Made by a program: the position numbers and the translations under genes. Below the pieces are notes generated by a model, which did not search any database, had not been told where the DNA came from, and saw only the letters and a list, made by a program, of their open reading frames with translations. Below, one piece after another: positions 1 to 7,589 of a stretch of 16,646 bases of DNA; within the stretch, counting starts at the first letter, position 1, and every line of letters starts with the position of its first letter. The DNA is taken from positions 1-16,646 of the forward strand of contig DFXC01000068.1 of NCBI GenBank assembly GCA_002383105.1, read 5' to 3'. The DNA is from Hyphomicrobiaceae bacterium UBA4118 (GTDB lineage Bacteria > Pseudomonadota > Alphaproteobacteria > Rhizobiales > Methyloligellaceae).

Positions 1-224
1 CCCAGGCGGCCGCCAGGCTCGATCTCATAGACGATGGTCGAGGACGCGGTCGCCCCCTGTCCGCCATAGACGGCGAAGGCGCCGGCCCAGCGGACGGCTT
101 TGTCGGTCTCTCCCCAAACCTTGGTGCGCGCGAGCCGGTCGGACGCAACCACTTGAACCTTGCCCTGGGTCGATTTGGGCACTGCCGGCTTTGGCTTGGC
201 CGCTGATGTCGATGCAGGATTCAT
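1..224 (-). CDS. Cupin-like protein, N-terminal part (cut by window edge)
   Basis: The first 74 codons of a gene that runs off the left edge of the window. I chose ATG at 224 because a strong ribosome binding site (GGAGGA, at 232-237) lies 7 bases upstream; an in-frame ATG at 239 overlaps that site and is unlikely. The visible protein begins with a Lys/Pro/Ala-rich leader of about 20 residues. It then has a folded-looking stretch ending in VYEIEPGGRL, which is how the first cupin beta-strands commonly read just before the metal-binding histidines. Those histidines would lie outside the window, so the cupin call rests on this one stretch and the function is open. There is no signal peptide. 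It is divergent from the small secreted-protein gene at 470 across a 245-base gap. Confidence 0.5.
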   Translation of the reverse strand, partial: MNPASTSAAKPKPAVPKSTQGKVQVVASDRLARTKVWGETDKAVRWAGAFAVYGGQGATASSTIVYEIEPGGRL

Positions 225-327
225 CTGCCGTTCCTCCATGCTGATGTCTTAACGAGCGTAGCCCTGGCGGCGGGCTGCGACGAACGCCCCTGCGCAGTCC
301 CGGTTAGGCGGGGGTGTCGTCACAATC

Positions 328-349
328 GCGCATTCGAATCGAAATGCGC
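328..349. repeat. Inverted repeat in divergent intergenic region (possible operator)
   Basis: A 7-bp perfect inverted repeat, GCGCATT at 328-334 and AATGCGC at 343-349, with an 8-base centre. It sits between the cupin-like gene (-) and the exported protein gene (+), about 100 bases upstream of the first and 120 upstream of the second. The symmetry would suit a dimeric regulator site or a small hairpin. No T-tract follows. The rest of 225-469 shows no gene and no promoter I would defend. Confidence 0.3.
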
Positions 350-469
350 CGACCTCTTCGTTCACGAGTGAACCGACGGCAGTCGCGTCGGCGGAGTCTG
401 TACAACCTCAAGTCTAAGCGCCAAGAAGCACAACAATCGCACGGCGCATAGGGTTCCAAGGGGCAAACC

Positions 470-760
470 ATGACAAAGTCGGGACGTCTTGCACTCTTGT
501 TATTGCTGTCGGGCAGCATTGCGGCGGCGGCGGCCGTGTCGGAGCCGCAGCAGACCTCGCCAAGATCTGTTCAGGCCGGCGTCGCCCAATCCGACAACGC
601 CACGCGCATGGCCATGGTCTATTGCGACATCAAGCACTGGCATTCGAACAAGTGCATGGGCCACAAATTGTTTGATTGCGACAACTTGGAGGAACCACAA
701 CTGCAAGGTCACGAGCAAGTGCCAGATGTATTATCCTACAAAAACTGCCCTGGATATTAG
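470..760 (+). CDS. Small exported four-cysteine protein, unknown function
   Basis: A 96-residue protein I do not recognise. It opens with a typical Sec signal peptide: a basic MTKSGR start, a Leu-rich core, then an alanine run with a likely cleavage site near residue 23 (AAAAAVS). The mature part is about 70 residues and has four cysteines (in YCD, KCM, DCD and NCP contexts). This suggests two disulfide bonds after export to the periplasm or outside. A modest AAGGGG ribosome binding site lies 6 bases before the ATG. The gene ends 6 bases before the end of the convergent GST gene. The clean signal peptide and cysteine spacing argue that it is real, but no domain is evident and homologues may be confined to near relatives. 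Confidence 0.6.
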   Translation: MTKSGRLALLLLLSGSIAAAAAVSEPQQTSPRSVQAGVAQSDNATRMAMVYCDIKHWHSNKCMGHKLFDCDNLEEPQLQGHEQVPDVLSYKNCPGY

Positions 761-783
761 CTCGGCTCACGCTGCGGCGAGCT
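759..783. terminator. Weak stem-loop at the convergent gene ends
   Basis: AGCTCG at 759-764 pairs with CGAGCT at 778-783 around a 13-base loop. It spans the stop of the small exported protein and the last codons of the GST gene. There is no T-tract on either strand, so it is at best a weak or factor-assisted terminator. Confidence 0.2.
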
Positions 784-1384
784 CCTGATCCAGAGCGGTG
801 GCTCGTTGCAGCGCCGGCCGCTGCTCGAGCCGCCCGACATAGGCCTTAAACTCAGGGCGCTCCGGCAGGAGATTGAACATCATCCCCCAGCGCAGCATGG
901 AGCCGACCACCACGTCGGCGGCGGTGAACTGCTCGCCCATGAGGTACGGACCTTTGGCGACGGCCTTCGCCACCACGCCCATGACGGTATCGAAGTCGCC
1001 ATAGCCGATCATGGCACGGCGCGGCTCTTCTTTGCGCGGTGCGGCGCGATCCATGACCGCGGCTTCGATGCAGCTCGGGCTGAAGAACAGCCATTTGAGA
1101 TAAGGCCCGCGCCGCGGGTCGCCGACGGGAATGTTCAGCCGCGCGTGCGGAAACTCGTCGGCGAGATAGGTGCAGATGGCAGCCGCCTCGGTGATCACCG
1201 CCTCGCCATGCTTGAGCGCAGGCACCTTGCCCATGGGGTTGACGGCGAGATAATCGGGCGCAAGCTGCTCGCCCTTGGCGAGGCTCAAAAGTTGGATGTC
1301 GTAGGGCTCGCCAAGCTCTTCCAGCATCCAGCGGACGATCGAGGAGCGCGACGGCGCGGCATGATAAAGCGTGAGCTTGGCCAT
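767..1384 (-). CDS. Glutathione S-transferase family protein
   Basis: A 205-residue cytosolic protein with the two-domain GST layout. Residues 1-78 are the thioredoxin-fold domain: MAKLTLYHAAPSRSS carries the region where the glutathione-activating Ser/Cys/Tyr sits, VPAL (54-57) holds the cis-proline, and TEAAAI (65-70) is the glutathione gamma-glutamyl binding turn. Residues 90-205 form the all-helical domain, including a GEQFTAADVV stretch that matches the conserved N-capping/hydrophobic staple motif. Length is normal for the family. The ATG has a good GGAGAAGGGAA leader. The substrate cannot be told from sequence; such proteins in this group serve detoxification or redox roles. It stands alone, convergent with the exported protein gene and divergent from the next gene. 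Confidence 0.9.
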   Translation of the reverse strand: MAKLTLYHAAPSRSSIVRWMLEELGEPYDIQLLSLAKGEQLAPDYLAVNPMGKVPALKHGEAVITEAAAICTYLADEFPHARLNIPVGDPRRGPYLKWLFFSPSCIEAAVMDRAAPRKEEPRRAMIGYGDFDTVMGVVAKAVAKGPYLMGEQFTAADVVVGSMLRWGMMFNLLPERPEFKAYVGRLEQRPALQRATALDQELAAA

Positions 1385-1489
1385 TTCCCTTCTCCCTGGT
1401 TCCCCGCGTCCTCCCTTAAGGGATGCCGATGGCTAGAAAATGGCGCGAAGCGTAGGCTCCGGATCCTCGCCCATCATAGGAGGAAATGC

Positions 1490-1894
1490 ATGACCAAGAC
1501 GGCCAAGCCCCATCTGCCGCTCGGCAAAAGCATGATCTTGGGCCTTCTCGCGTCAGGCGCCGTCCTCGGCGGCACCGCTTTCTTGCCTGCCGGCGCCTTG
1601 GCCGGCGACCCAGCCTATGTGGGCAAGTGGGCGGCAACGCTTGCGCTGTGCAAGAACGGTCAGGAAATGGAGATCGCGCCGCTTCTCGTCACGACGAGCG
1701 GCTACGATCAGCATGAGGGCCACTGCACCTTCAAATCGAAGCCGAAGGCCATCAAGGCGGGAGGCTGGCGTGTTAAAGTCGAGTGCTCGGTCGAGGGCGA
1801 CAAGCAAACCCATGACGTCAAGCTCTCCGTGAAGGGAGGCCGCCTCACGCTCCGTGACGAGAATGCTGCGCACATGTTTGAGCGCTGTCCCTGA
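1490..1894 (+). CDS. Exported small protein with four cysteines, unknown function
   Basis: A 134-residue protein. The start at 1490 is fixed by a near-perfect AGGAGG at 1478-1483; the open frame extends far upstream, but only antisense to the GST gene. The N-terminus has lysines and then a long hydrophobic stretch (MILGLLASGAVLGGTAF), with likely signal peptide cleavage after an Ala-Leu-Ala at about residue 38. The mature part starts near GDPAYVGKWA and reads as a small beta-rich domain of about 95 residues. Its four cysteines (LCK, HCT, ECS, RCP) suggest two disulfides. A GKWA...C start and a C-terminal RLTLRDE...F..C end suggest a lipocalin-like or similar small barrel, but I cannot name a family. 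It is likely periplasmic and transcribed alone. Confidence 0.7.
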   Translation: MTKTAKPHLPLGKSMILGLLASGAVLGGTAFLPAGALAGDPAYVGKWAATLALCKNGQEMEIAPLLVTTSGYDQHEGHCTFKSKPKAIKAGGWRVKVECSVEGDKQTHDVKLSVKGGRLTLRDENAAHMFERCP

Positions 1895-1939
1895 CGCTGT
1901 CGCAAAAGGGTGGCGTGAGCCGGACTCCGGCAACGGCCC

Positions 1940-2755
1940 CTAGCCTGCGCCCTTTTCCCCCTTGGCCCAGCCCTCGACCTCGCCGATCCAATGCTCCGCA
2001 TGCTGACAAAATGTGCCAAGCACGGCATCGAAGGCGGCCGTTGCGGCTTCCTCGATGCCGCGGTCGGTCTGCAGATCCTCGAAGACTTGCCGGTAGTCGG
2101 CATAGCCCTGCATCTCCTCCCAGCGGTGCCACCAGAAATCGCCGATGAAGAAGAACCTGATCCAGGAGAACAGGCAGTCGGTCCAGTCCTCGAGGTAATA
2201 GCGGAGGTGAATGCTGGGGCCGCAGAGATAGACGTCGGCGCCGCGCAGGATCTCGGCACCGCTTGCCGCGCAGTCCTCCCGGGTTGCAACCTCGACCAGC
2301 CTGCCGTCGAGAACCGGATAGTCCGGGCATTCGAGGAAGACGAAGCTCATGCGGTCGGCGCCGGGATAGAGCCCGCGCGGATCGAACAGCTTGAAGTCGA
2401 GCCCGCGCAGCCGCGCGTTCCTAATCGTGATGAGCGGAGGGCCTTTTGCCTCGGGATCGTCGAGGAGGGTGAGTCCTGCTTCGCGCGCCCTCGCGGCGAT
2501 CGCCTCAGGGTCGGGGCCGACCCAGCTCGAGATCCGGATCGAGCCGGAGATCGGCCGGTCGATACTCTCGATATTGGCGCGGATGCGCAGAGCCTGCCCG
2601 CGTTGCTCGCTCAACGCATTCAAGACGAAGGGCCGCTCGGGCTGGCTCAGGCGGAGATATTCGTCGCTGCGCGCGGCAAGCCGATGCAGGTGGCCAAGCA
2701 GCCGGTAGCGGGTCTCAGGATCCTGGCATTTTCCCTTCCAGGCAACGGAGGGCAT
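1940..2755 (-). CDS. Hypothetical aromatic-rich protein, unrecognised
   Basis: A 271-residue protein without signal peptide or membrane segment that I do not recognise. The first 60 residues are charged and helical-looking (MPSVAWKGKCQDPETRYRLL). The middle, about residues 65-185, looks alpha/beta, with short hydrophobic strands such as MSFVFLECPDYPVLDG. The region 190-225 is strikingly rich in Trp, Phe and Tyr (DWTDCLFSWIRFFFIGDFWW). The tail is helical and acidic. The coding case rests on length, sensible codon use and convergent placement against the preceding gene. A GGAGG lies 12 bases before the ATG, which is rather far, so the exact start is open. It is divergent from the membrane-protein gene downstream in the window. 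Confidence 0.65.
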   Translation of the reverse strand: MPSVAWKGKCQDPETRYRLLGHLHRLAARSDEYLRLSQPERPFVLNALSEQRGQALRIRANIESIDRPISGSIRISSWVGPDPEAIAARAREAGLTLLDDPEAKGPPLITIRNARLRGLDFKLFDPRGLYPGADRMSFVFLECPDYPVLDGRLVEVATREDCAASGAEILRGADVYLCGPSIHLRYYLEDWTDCLFSWIRFFFIGDFWWHRWEEMQGYADYRQVFEDLQTDRGIEEAATAAFDAVLGTFCQHAEHWIGEVEGWAKGEKGAG

Positions 2756-2972
2756 GGGCTGATCAGTCCTCCGTGCAGGGGTTGAGAGCCAAGGGGAAGC
2801 GGCAGATTGCCCCTCTCAAGGAATGGGCGCAAGCCATGTCCTTGAAAAGGGTTGCTTCGAAATTCACCGATGCCCCTTGCCAAGGCCTGCCGCCTCGCGC
2901 CTTGGCGTTACGGCGCGCTATAGTGGCAGGAGAGGTCAGGGGGCGCCCAGGGCGGACTGGGACAACTTCTAC

Positions 2973-3440
2973 ATGCTTGCCGGGGATACCGCCGGCACGC
3001 TGATTGGCCTCATCTTCATCGTCATCACGCTCGGCATGGAGCACAGCAAAGCGGGGGACGAGGTCCGCACGCGCCTCTTCGTCACCCCGATCCTCGTCCA
3101 TTTCGCGTGCCTGCTCATCATTGCGCTGGTGATGGTGGCGCCGACCTCCGCCCTGACGCGGGCGCTGGCGCTTGGGGCAATCGGTTGCGCGGGGCTCGCT
3201 TACGTGACCAATCTCGCGCTCATGTCGCGACGGCGAACTGGCACCGAGGATCGCGAGCTCTTGTGGGACGTGCTGCGGCCAATCGCGAGCTATGTGCTGG
3301 TTGCGATCGCAGCGGCTTCATGGGCGCTTGAGGCCCCCTTCGCCAATATGACCGGCGCCCTCGCCGTCGTGCTGCTTCTCGTCACGGCGCTCCGCAACAG
3401 CTGGATGGTCACGCTCGCCATCGCAGGCCGCGGCAGGTGA
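2973..3440 (+). CDS. Small multi-pass inner-membrane protein, unknown function
   Basis: About 155 residues from the ATG at 2973, with four or five predicted membrane helices: roughly residues 5-23, 38-56, 62-83, 100-118 and 124-146. Basic loops (MSRRRTG) lie between them. The opening MLAGDTAGTLIGLIF is typical of a widespread family of small uncharacterised bacterial membrane proteins, whose members often begin with a Trp-x-Asn-Phe-Tyr segment just before it. That same segment (DWDNFY) is encoded here in frame directly upstream of the ATG. The true start may therefore lie earlier, up to an ATG at 2823. However, the good ribosome binding site AGGAGAGG at 2929-2936 is not followed by any ATG, GTG or TTG in frame. 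Function is unknown. Confidence 0.6.
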   Translation: MLAGDTAGTLIGLIFIVITLGMEHSKAGDEVRTRLFVTPILVHFACLLIIALVMVAPTSALTRALALGAIGCAGLAYVTNLALMSRRRTGTEDRELLWDVLRPIASYVLVAIAAASWALEAPFANMTGALAVVLLLVTALRNSWMVTLAIAGRGR

Positions 3441-3458
3441 AGGTGTCGCGAAAGGGCT

Positions 3459-3491
3459 AACGGCGTGGCAGCTCGGAGCGACCACGCCGTT
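3459..3491. terminator. Hairpin between convergent genes (bidirectional terminator candidate)
   Basis: A 10-bp perfect stem: AACGGCGTGG at 3459-3468 with CCACGCCGTT at 3482-3491, and a 13-base loop. It sits 19 bases after the membrane-protein stop and 62 bases past the DUF1097 stop, the expected place for a shared terminator. No clear T-tract follows on either strand. Confidence 0.5.
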
Positions 3492-3552
3492 CCCAGACCA
3501 TGCAGATCTGCGGGCTGCGCCGCCCGCTTGTCGCCAAAATGCCTTCCGCCGC

Positions 3553-4095
3553 TTAGGCCTTGGCGTGGTGGGCGTGCGATCCCATTCCCGCCAACATGCC
3601 TGCCACCTTCTCCGACACGTAGCCGAACACGGCGCCTACGATCATCGACAAGATGATGACGATAACCGGGTTGGCCATTGAGGCCGCCGTCAGATTGGCA
3701 GCACCGTCGGTTGTCATCAATGTGTAGGCGACGACGGAGGCAAAGCCATAGACCTGCGCCGGGATGGTGGCGAAGAGCGGGATATTGGCGAGGAGCACCA
3801 TGGCCGCCACGCCGATGCCGACGCAAATCGCGGCCCAGATTGGTAGTCCGAGCTTGTCGGCGAGGCCGGTCTTGGTGGCCACGATCAGGGTAATACCGGC
3901 GATCACAGCGCCGGCAGCGTTACACAGGATCGCCGATTGCAGGCCGTGCTCCTTGCCGCCGCAATGGAAGAAGCATCCCCAGGCGATGAAGGCGGCCCAA
4001 ATGGCAAGCGCCCCGCCGAGCGGCCCAAGGAAGAGCCATGTGGCAACGGCGCCAAGCACGCCAACGCTGATTGCGAGAGCTGTATTCGTGGACAT
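3553..4095 (-). CDS. DUF1097 family membrane protein (YcdZ/YahC-like)
   Basis: A 180-residue integral membrane protein with about five or six hydrophobic helices across residues 5-168. It ends in a short His-rich cytosolic tail (GSHAHHAKA). The layout and short Gly/Ala-rich helices, including a WAAFIAWGCFF stretch and a C-terminal SMIVGAVFGYVSEK helix, match the DUF1097 family known from E. coli YcdZ and YahC, for which no biochemical role is established as far as I know. Its size is in the family range. A GGGGGTGAG leader precedes the ATG. It is monocistronic, convergent with the membrane-protein gene and divergent from trmFO. The His-rich tail could bind metal, but that is only a guess. Confidence 0.75.
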   Translation of the reverse strand: MSTNTALAISVGVLGAVATWLFLGPLGGALAIWAAFIAWGCFFHCGGKEHGLQSAILCNAAGAVIAGITLIVATKTGLADKLGLPIWAAICVGIGVAAMVLLANIPLFATIPAQVYGFASVVAYTLMTTDGAANLTAASMANPVIVIILSMIVGAVFGYVSEKVAGMLAGMGSHAHHAKA

Positions 4096-4344
4096 CTCAC
4101 CCCCTTTGTTGCGAAGAGCGGGCGGATGCGCCGTGAGTGCCGGCGGTCCACCGGCTCAATGATCGGAAGCCTAATTTCTTGCCAAGTGATTCGGCTCCCG
4201 CACAAATCATAGTCGATGTTGGTCCCAATTTGAACACAGATTCGCCTTTTTGCCCAATTGATAGCCATTCCCAGGCGATAACGCGGCCGTCCAGCACCCA
4301 GTCGCGACTTGAAAGCGCAAGCCGTGCAGGCCTAGGCTTCGGCC
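4096..4344. other. Divergent intergenic region between DUF1097 gene and trmFO
   Basis: A 249-base gap carrying the 5' ends of two divergent genes. The central part (about 4160-4290) is visibly less GC-rich than the flanking genes, as expected for promoters. I could not find a convincing -35/-10 pair for either gene. The short open frames in it lack ribosome binding sites and codon bias, and I take them as non-coding. Confidence 0.4.
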
Positions 4345-5751
4345 ATGACGGGCAAAGTTCATGTAATCGGCGGGGGCCTTGCGGGAAGCGAGGCCACTTG
4401 GCAGCTGGCGCAGGCCCGCGTGCCCGTCGTGCTCCACGAGATGCGCCCGGTCCGCCGGACCGAGGCGCACCAGACGGGGGCGCTTGCCGAACTCGTCTGC
4501 TCCAACTCCTTCCGCTCCGACGAATGGGAAACCAACGCCGTGGGCCTGCTGCACGAGGAGATGCGCCGCTCGGGCTCGCTGATCATGGCGGCAGCCGACG
4601 GTCATAAGCTGCCGGCCGGCGGGGCCTTGGCGGTCGACCGCGACGGTTTCGCCGCGGAGGTGACGCGAGCCTTAGAGGCGCATGCGCTGATCGAGATCGC
4701 CCGCGAGGAAATCGGCGGGCTCCCGCCCGGTCATTGGGACAGCGTTGTCGTGGCGACGGGTCCCCTCACCTCGCCCGCGCTAGCCACAGCAATCCAGGCG
4801 CTGACCGGCGAAGCCGAGCTTGCCTTCTTCGACGCCATCGCCCCCATCGTCCATGGCGAGACGATCGACATGGAGGTGTGCTGGTTACAGTCTCGCTACG
4901 ACAAAGCGGGTCCCGGCGGAGGCATCGCCGATTACATCAACTGCCCGCTCGACAAGAGCCAATACGATGGGTTCATCGCAGCGCTGCTTGCCGCGGAGAA
5001 GACCGCGTTCAAGGACTTCGAGGCCGCGACCCCCTATTTCGAGGGCTGCCTCCCCATCGAGGTGATGGCGGAAAGGGGCGCCGACACGCTCCGCTACGGT
5101 CCCATGAAGCCGGTCGGTCTCACCAACCCGCGCCAGCCGGAGGTGAAGCCCCACGCCGTGGTGCAGCTTCGCCAGGACAATGCGCTCGGCACGCTGTGGA
5201 ACATGGTGGGCTTCCAGACCAAGCTCAAACATGGGGAGCAGGCGCGCGTGTTCCGTACCATCCCCGGTCTCGAGCGCGCCGAGTTCGCAAAGCTCGGCGG
5301 GCTCCACCGCAACACCTTCCTCAACAGCCCGAAGCTGTTGGACCACCAACTTCGCCTCAAGGCCGATCCGCGCTTGCGCTTCGCCGGACAGATCACCGGG
5401 GTGGAGGGCTACGTGGAATCTGCTTCTATCGGGCTCATCGCCGGGCGCTTTGCCGCGGCGGAGCGGCTCGGGCTTGAGTTGTCGCCTCCCCCGCCGACCA
5501 CGGCCTTGGGCGCATTGCTGCACCATATCACCGGCGGGCATCTCAGCGTGGGCGGCGAAGGAGGTGCGCGGAGCTTCCAGCCGATGAACGTCAATTTCGG
5601 CCTGTTCCCGCCGATCGCGGCCCCCTCTCATCCACGCGGAAAGGGCCCGCGCAGCAGCAAGGCCTTCGAGAAGAAGCGCGCGCTTGCGTTCCGCGCGCTT
5701 GCCGATCTCGATGGCTGGCTCGCCCGTCCCGCCTCGGTGGCGGCGGAGTAG
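4345..5751 (+). CDS. trmFO: TrmFO, folate/FAD-dependent tRNA (uracil-54-C5) methyltransferase
   Basis: A 468-residue flavoenzyme that makes 5-methyluridine at position 54 of tRNA, using methylenetetrahydrofolate as carbon donor and FAD/NAD(P)H as reductant in the cytosol. The N-terminal Rossmann motif for [13 protein letters not shown], is at residues 7-16. Cys52 in the CSNSF motif and Cys235 in [14 protein letters not shown] match the two cysteines of the B. subtilis enzyme (Cys53 and Cys226), the latter being the proposed nucleophile. The second FAD-binding region, [14 protein letters not shown], is near residue 350. The length is usual for alphaproteobacteria. The ribosome binding site is poor. 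It is convergent with the DUF4153 gene, with a 6-base gap. TrmFO normally replaces TrmA in such genomes. Confidence 0.97.
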   Translation: MTGKVHVIGGGLAGSEATWQLAQARVPVVLHEMRPVRRTEAHQTGALAELVCSNSFRSDEWETNAVGLLHEEMRRSGSLIMAAADGHKLPAGGALAVDRDGFAAEVTRALEAHALIEIAREEIGGLPPGHWDSVVVATGPLTSPALATAIQALTGEAELAFFDAIAPIVHGETIDMEVCWLQSRYDKAGPGGGIADYINCPLDKSQYDGFIAALLAAEKTAFKDFEAATPYFEGCLPIEVMAERGADTLRYGPMKPVGLTNPRQPEVKPHAVVQLRQDNALGTLWNMVGFQTKLKHGEQARVFRTIPGLERAEFAKLGGLHRNTFLNSPKLLDHQLRLKADPRLRFAGQITGVEGYVESASIGLIAGRFAAAERLGLELSPPPPTTALGALLHHITGGHLSVGGEGGARSFQPMNVNFGLFPPIAAPSHPRGKGPRSSKAFEKKRALAFRALADLDGWLARPASVAAE

Positions 5752-5757
5752 CGGGAC

Positions 5758-7566
5758 TTACTCGGCGCGGCCGAGAACGAGCCACATGCGCAAAAGCGTG
5801 AGCTCGAAATCCGGCTCCTTGTAGCTGCCGTTCAGATTGTCGATCAGGACGGTGCCGGTCAGGCCGGTGCCTGAGCCCTTGATCTCGAGGGGCCGGTGAT
5901 CCTGCGTCAGCGGCCAGCCTCTGCGGTAGATCTCCTTCACCGCGTCCCTGATGTCGAACTTGACCTCGTCCCCATTCGCAAGACGTGCCGTGAGCAGATT
6001 GTCGGCAAGCTCAAGATGCACGGTGCCGAGACCCTCGACGGCGACGGTCTGCGGCGGAATGGCGACGGGCACCGGGCCACCCGACTCGAACACGACCGGG
6101 CCGATGACGTGGGCGTCCTTGGGTAGTGCGACCACCGCCGGCACGTCGGAATAATGGGTGAAATAGGCGACGCCCGGCGTATTTCCCACATCGGGGCGAA
6201 GTCCGAGGACCACGAGCATGTCGCGCGCGGTCTCTTCCGGCGTCTTGCCGGGAGCGAAGGGATCGTTCGGCAAGCCCTCGAACCAGGGCGCCAGCACGCC
6301 GAGCGCGCGGTGAGTGTTGAGATACCATTCGATGGTCCGGACCCGCCCGGCATCGGTGCCGAGCGGATTTTCCTCGCTGCTCTCTGACCGCGCCACGAGC
6401 TTGCCATCGACCAGCATCCCCTTGGCGGTGAGCAGCGAGGCAAGCTCGGCCTTCTGGCTCAAGATCGAGAAGCCGATCATGCCGCCTGGCCCGAAGGAGG
6501 CCGCAAGCAGGAGCAGCGCCAGCACGCCCGGCACCAGCCTCAAGTCGAAGTCGCCGCCGCGCAAGACGCGGATGACGGCGAGGATCAGCGCCCAGACGCC
6601 CACGAGCACCATCAGGTAGCGGTCCTCGGTAAGGCCGTAGTCGCCGACGCGCCGGGAGACGGCAATGGAGAGCAGCACCACCGGCAAGGCGGCGAGCCAT
6701 ACCCAATAGCGCCAGAACAGGTGAACGAGCGGGCCCCCGGTCTCGCGCACCGGATAGCCGAGGAGGAGCGTCGCGGCGCCTACCAGAAGATAGCCCACTA
6801 CCATGCTGCCAAGCGTGCCCTTGGGTAGCTCCCAGGCGAGCACGATCTTGATGGCGTAGGCGTAGAGAATGGCGGTGTAGACGAGGAGGAGCGGACCGAG
6901 CACGAACTTCACGAGCGCGGCCACCGCGCGCATGGTGAAGTCCCCCTCTTCCAACTCGGCGATGGGGTCGGTGAAGTTTCGCGGCGCGAAAGCGAGGAAG
7001 CTCACCGGCGCCACGAAACTGAGGCACACGGTCCAGATATATTCGTCCATGTGCGGGGACAGGGTAATGCCGAAGAGCAATTGCAGCGTCTCGTGAATGA
7101 CGTAGAGGCCAGCTCCCAACAGGGCGGCGCCGACCAGAGCGAGCAGGGCGCCGAGCCAAAGCCGGTGATTGAACAGCCAGAAAGTGGTGTTGCTCTCTTT
7201 GCGGCCAAGGTGCCCGGAAAGGCCGACGAGAAGGACGAGCGCTCCGAGGAGAAGCGGCGGACTGAACCAGATATCCCATTGCAGCCAGAACAGACATGCA
7301 ATCACGACGATCCCGAGCACCCACAACAAGACGCGCGTGAAGAGAGTGCGCCTCTGGGATTCGACGTAGAGATCGACCGCCACTACCCAGAGAAACGAGG
7401 CAGCGAGAGCCCCCATGACTCTCTGCTCGAAATCCCCGTTGTCGTGAAAGAGCTTGTAGAACGTGAGCAGTGCGGCGATGGCGACCGCGAGAGGAAAGCG
7501 CGAGACGGCGATGCTGAGATCGGGAAGCCGGCTTCGCCACCAGGACCTGAATGCTCGCTCGCCCAT
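5758..7566 (-). CDS. DUF4153 family membrane protein
   Basis: A 602-residue protein from the ATG at 7566, chosen because GGAGG sits 6 bases upstream. A GTG at 7614 would add 16 residues but overlaps the preceding gene and has no ribosome binding site. Residues about 20-385 contain some eleven hydrophobic helices. The remaining ~215 residues are soluble, beginning near GMLVDGKLVARS and containing repeated short beta-strand-like segments (VHLELADNLLTARLANGDEV). This membrane N-half plus soluble C-half is the DUF4153 layout. The molecular role is unknown. It is the last gene of the presumed yajC-secD-secF run, starting 23 bases after the synthase-like gene, so it is probably translated from the same transcript. 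The order suggests an envelope role, but this is only context. Confidence 0.85.
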   Translation of the reverse strand: MGERAFRSWWRSRLPDLSIAVSRFPLAVAIAALLTFYKLFHDNGDFEQRVMGALAASFLWVVAVDLYVESQRRTLFTRVLLWVLGIVVIACLFWLQWDIWFSPPLLLGALVLLVGLSGHLGRKESNTTFWLFNHRLWLGALLALVGAALLGAGLYVIHETLQLLFGITLSPHMDEYIWTVCLSFVAPVSFLAFAPRNFTDPIAELEEGDFTMRAVAALVKFVLGPLLLVYTAILYAYAIKIVLAWELPKGTLGSMVVGYLLVGAATLLLGYPVRETGGPLVHLFWRYWVWLAALPVVLLSIAVSRRVGDYGLTEDRYLMVLVGVWALILAVIRVLRGGDFDLRLVPGVLALLLLAASFGPGGMIGFSILSQKAELASLLTAKGMLVDGKLVARSESSEENPLGTDAGRVRTIEWYLNTHRALGVLAPWFEGLPNDPFAPGKTPEETARDMLVVLGLRPDVGNTPGVAYFTHYSDVPAVVALPKDAHVIGPVVFESGGPVPVAIPPQTVAVEGLGTVHLELADNLLTARLANGDEVKFDIRDAVKEIYRRGWPLTQDHRPLEIKGSGTGLTGTVLIDNLNGSYKEPDFELTLLRMWLVLGRAE

Positions 7567-7589
7567 CTTGAGCCTCCGCTTCCCTCGCT

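Noticed and set aside
372..396. Imperfect CCGAC/GTCGG inverted repeat before the 470 gene
   Set aside because: The stem is short and of common composition in GC-rich DNA, so it is not distinguishable from chance.
806..1489. Upstream extension of the exported protein gene, open from 806
   Set aside because: It runs antisense to the GST gene; the AGGAGG site and signal peptide fix the start at 1490.
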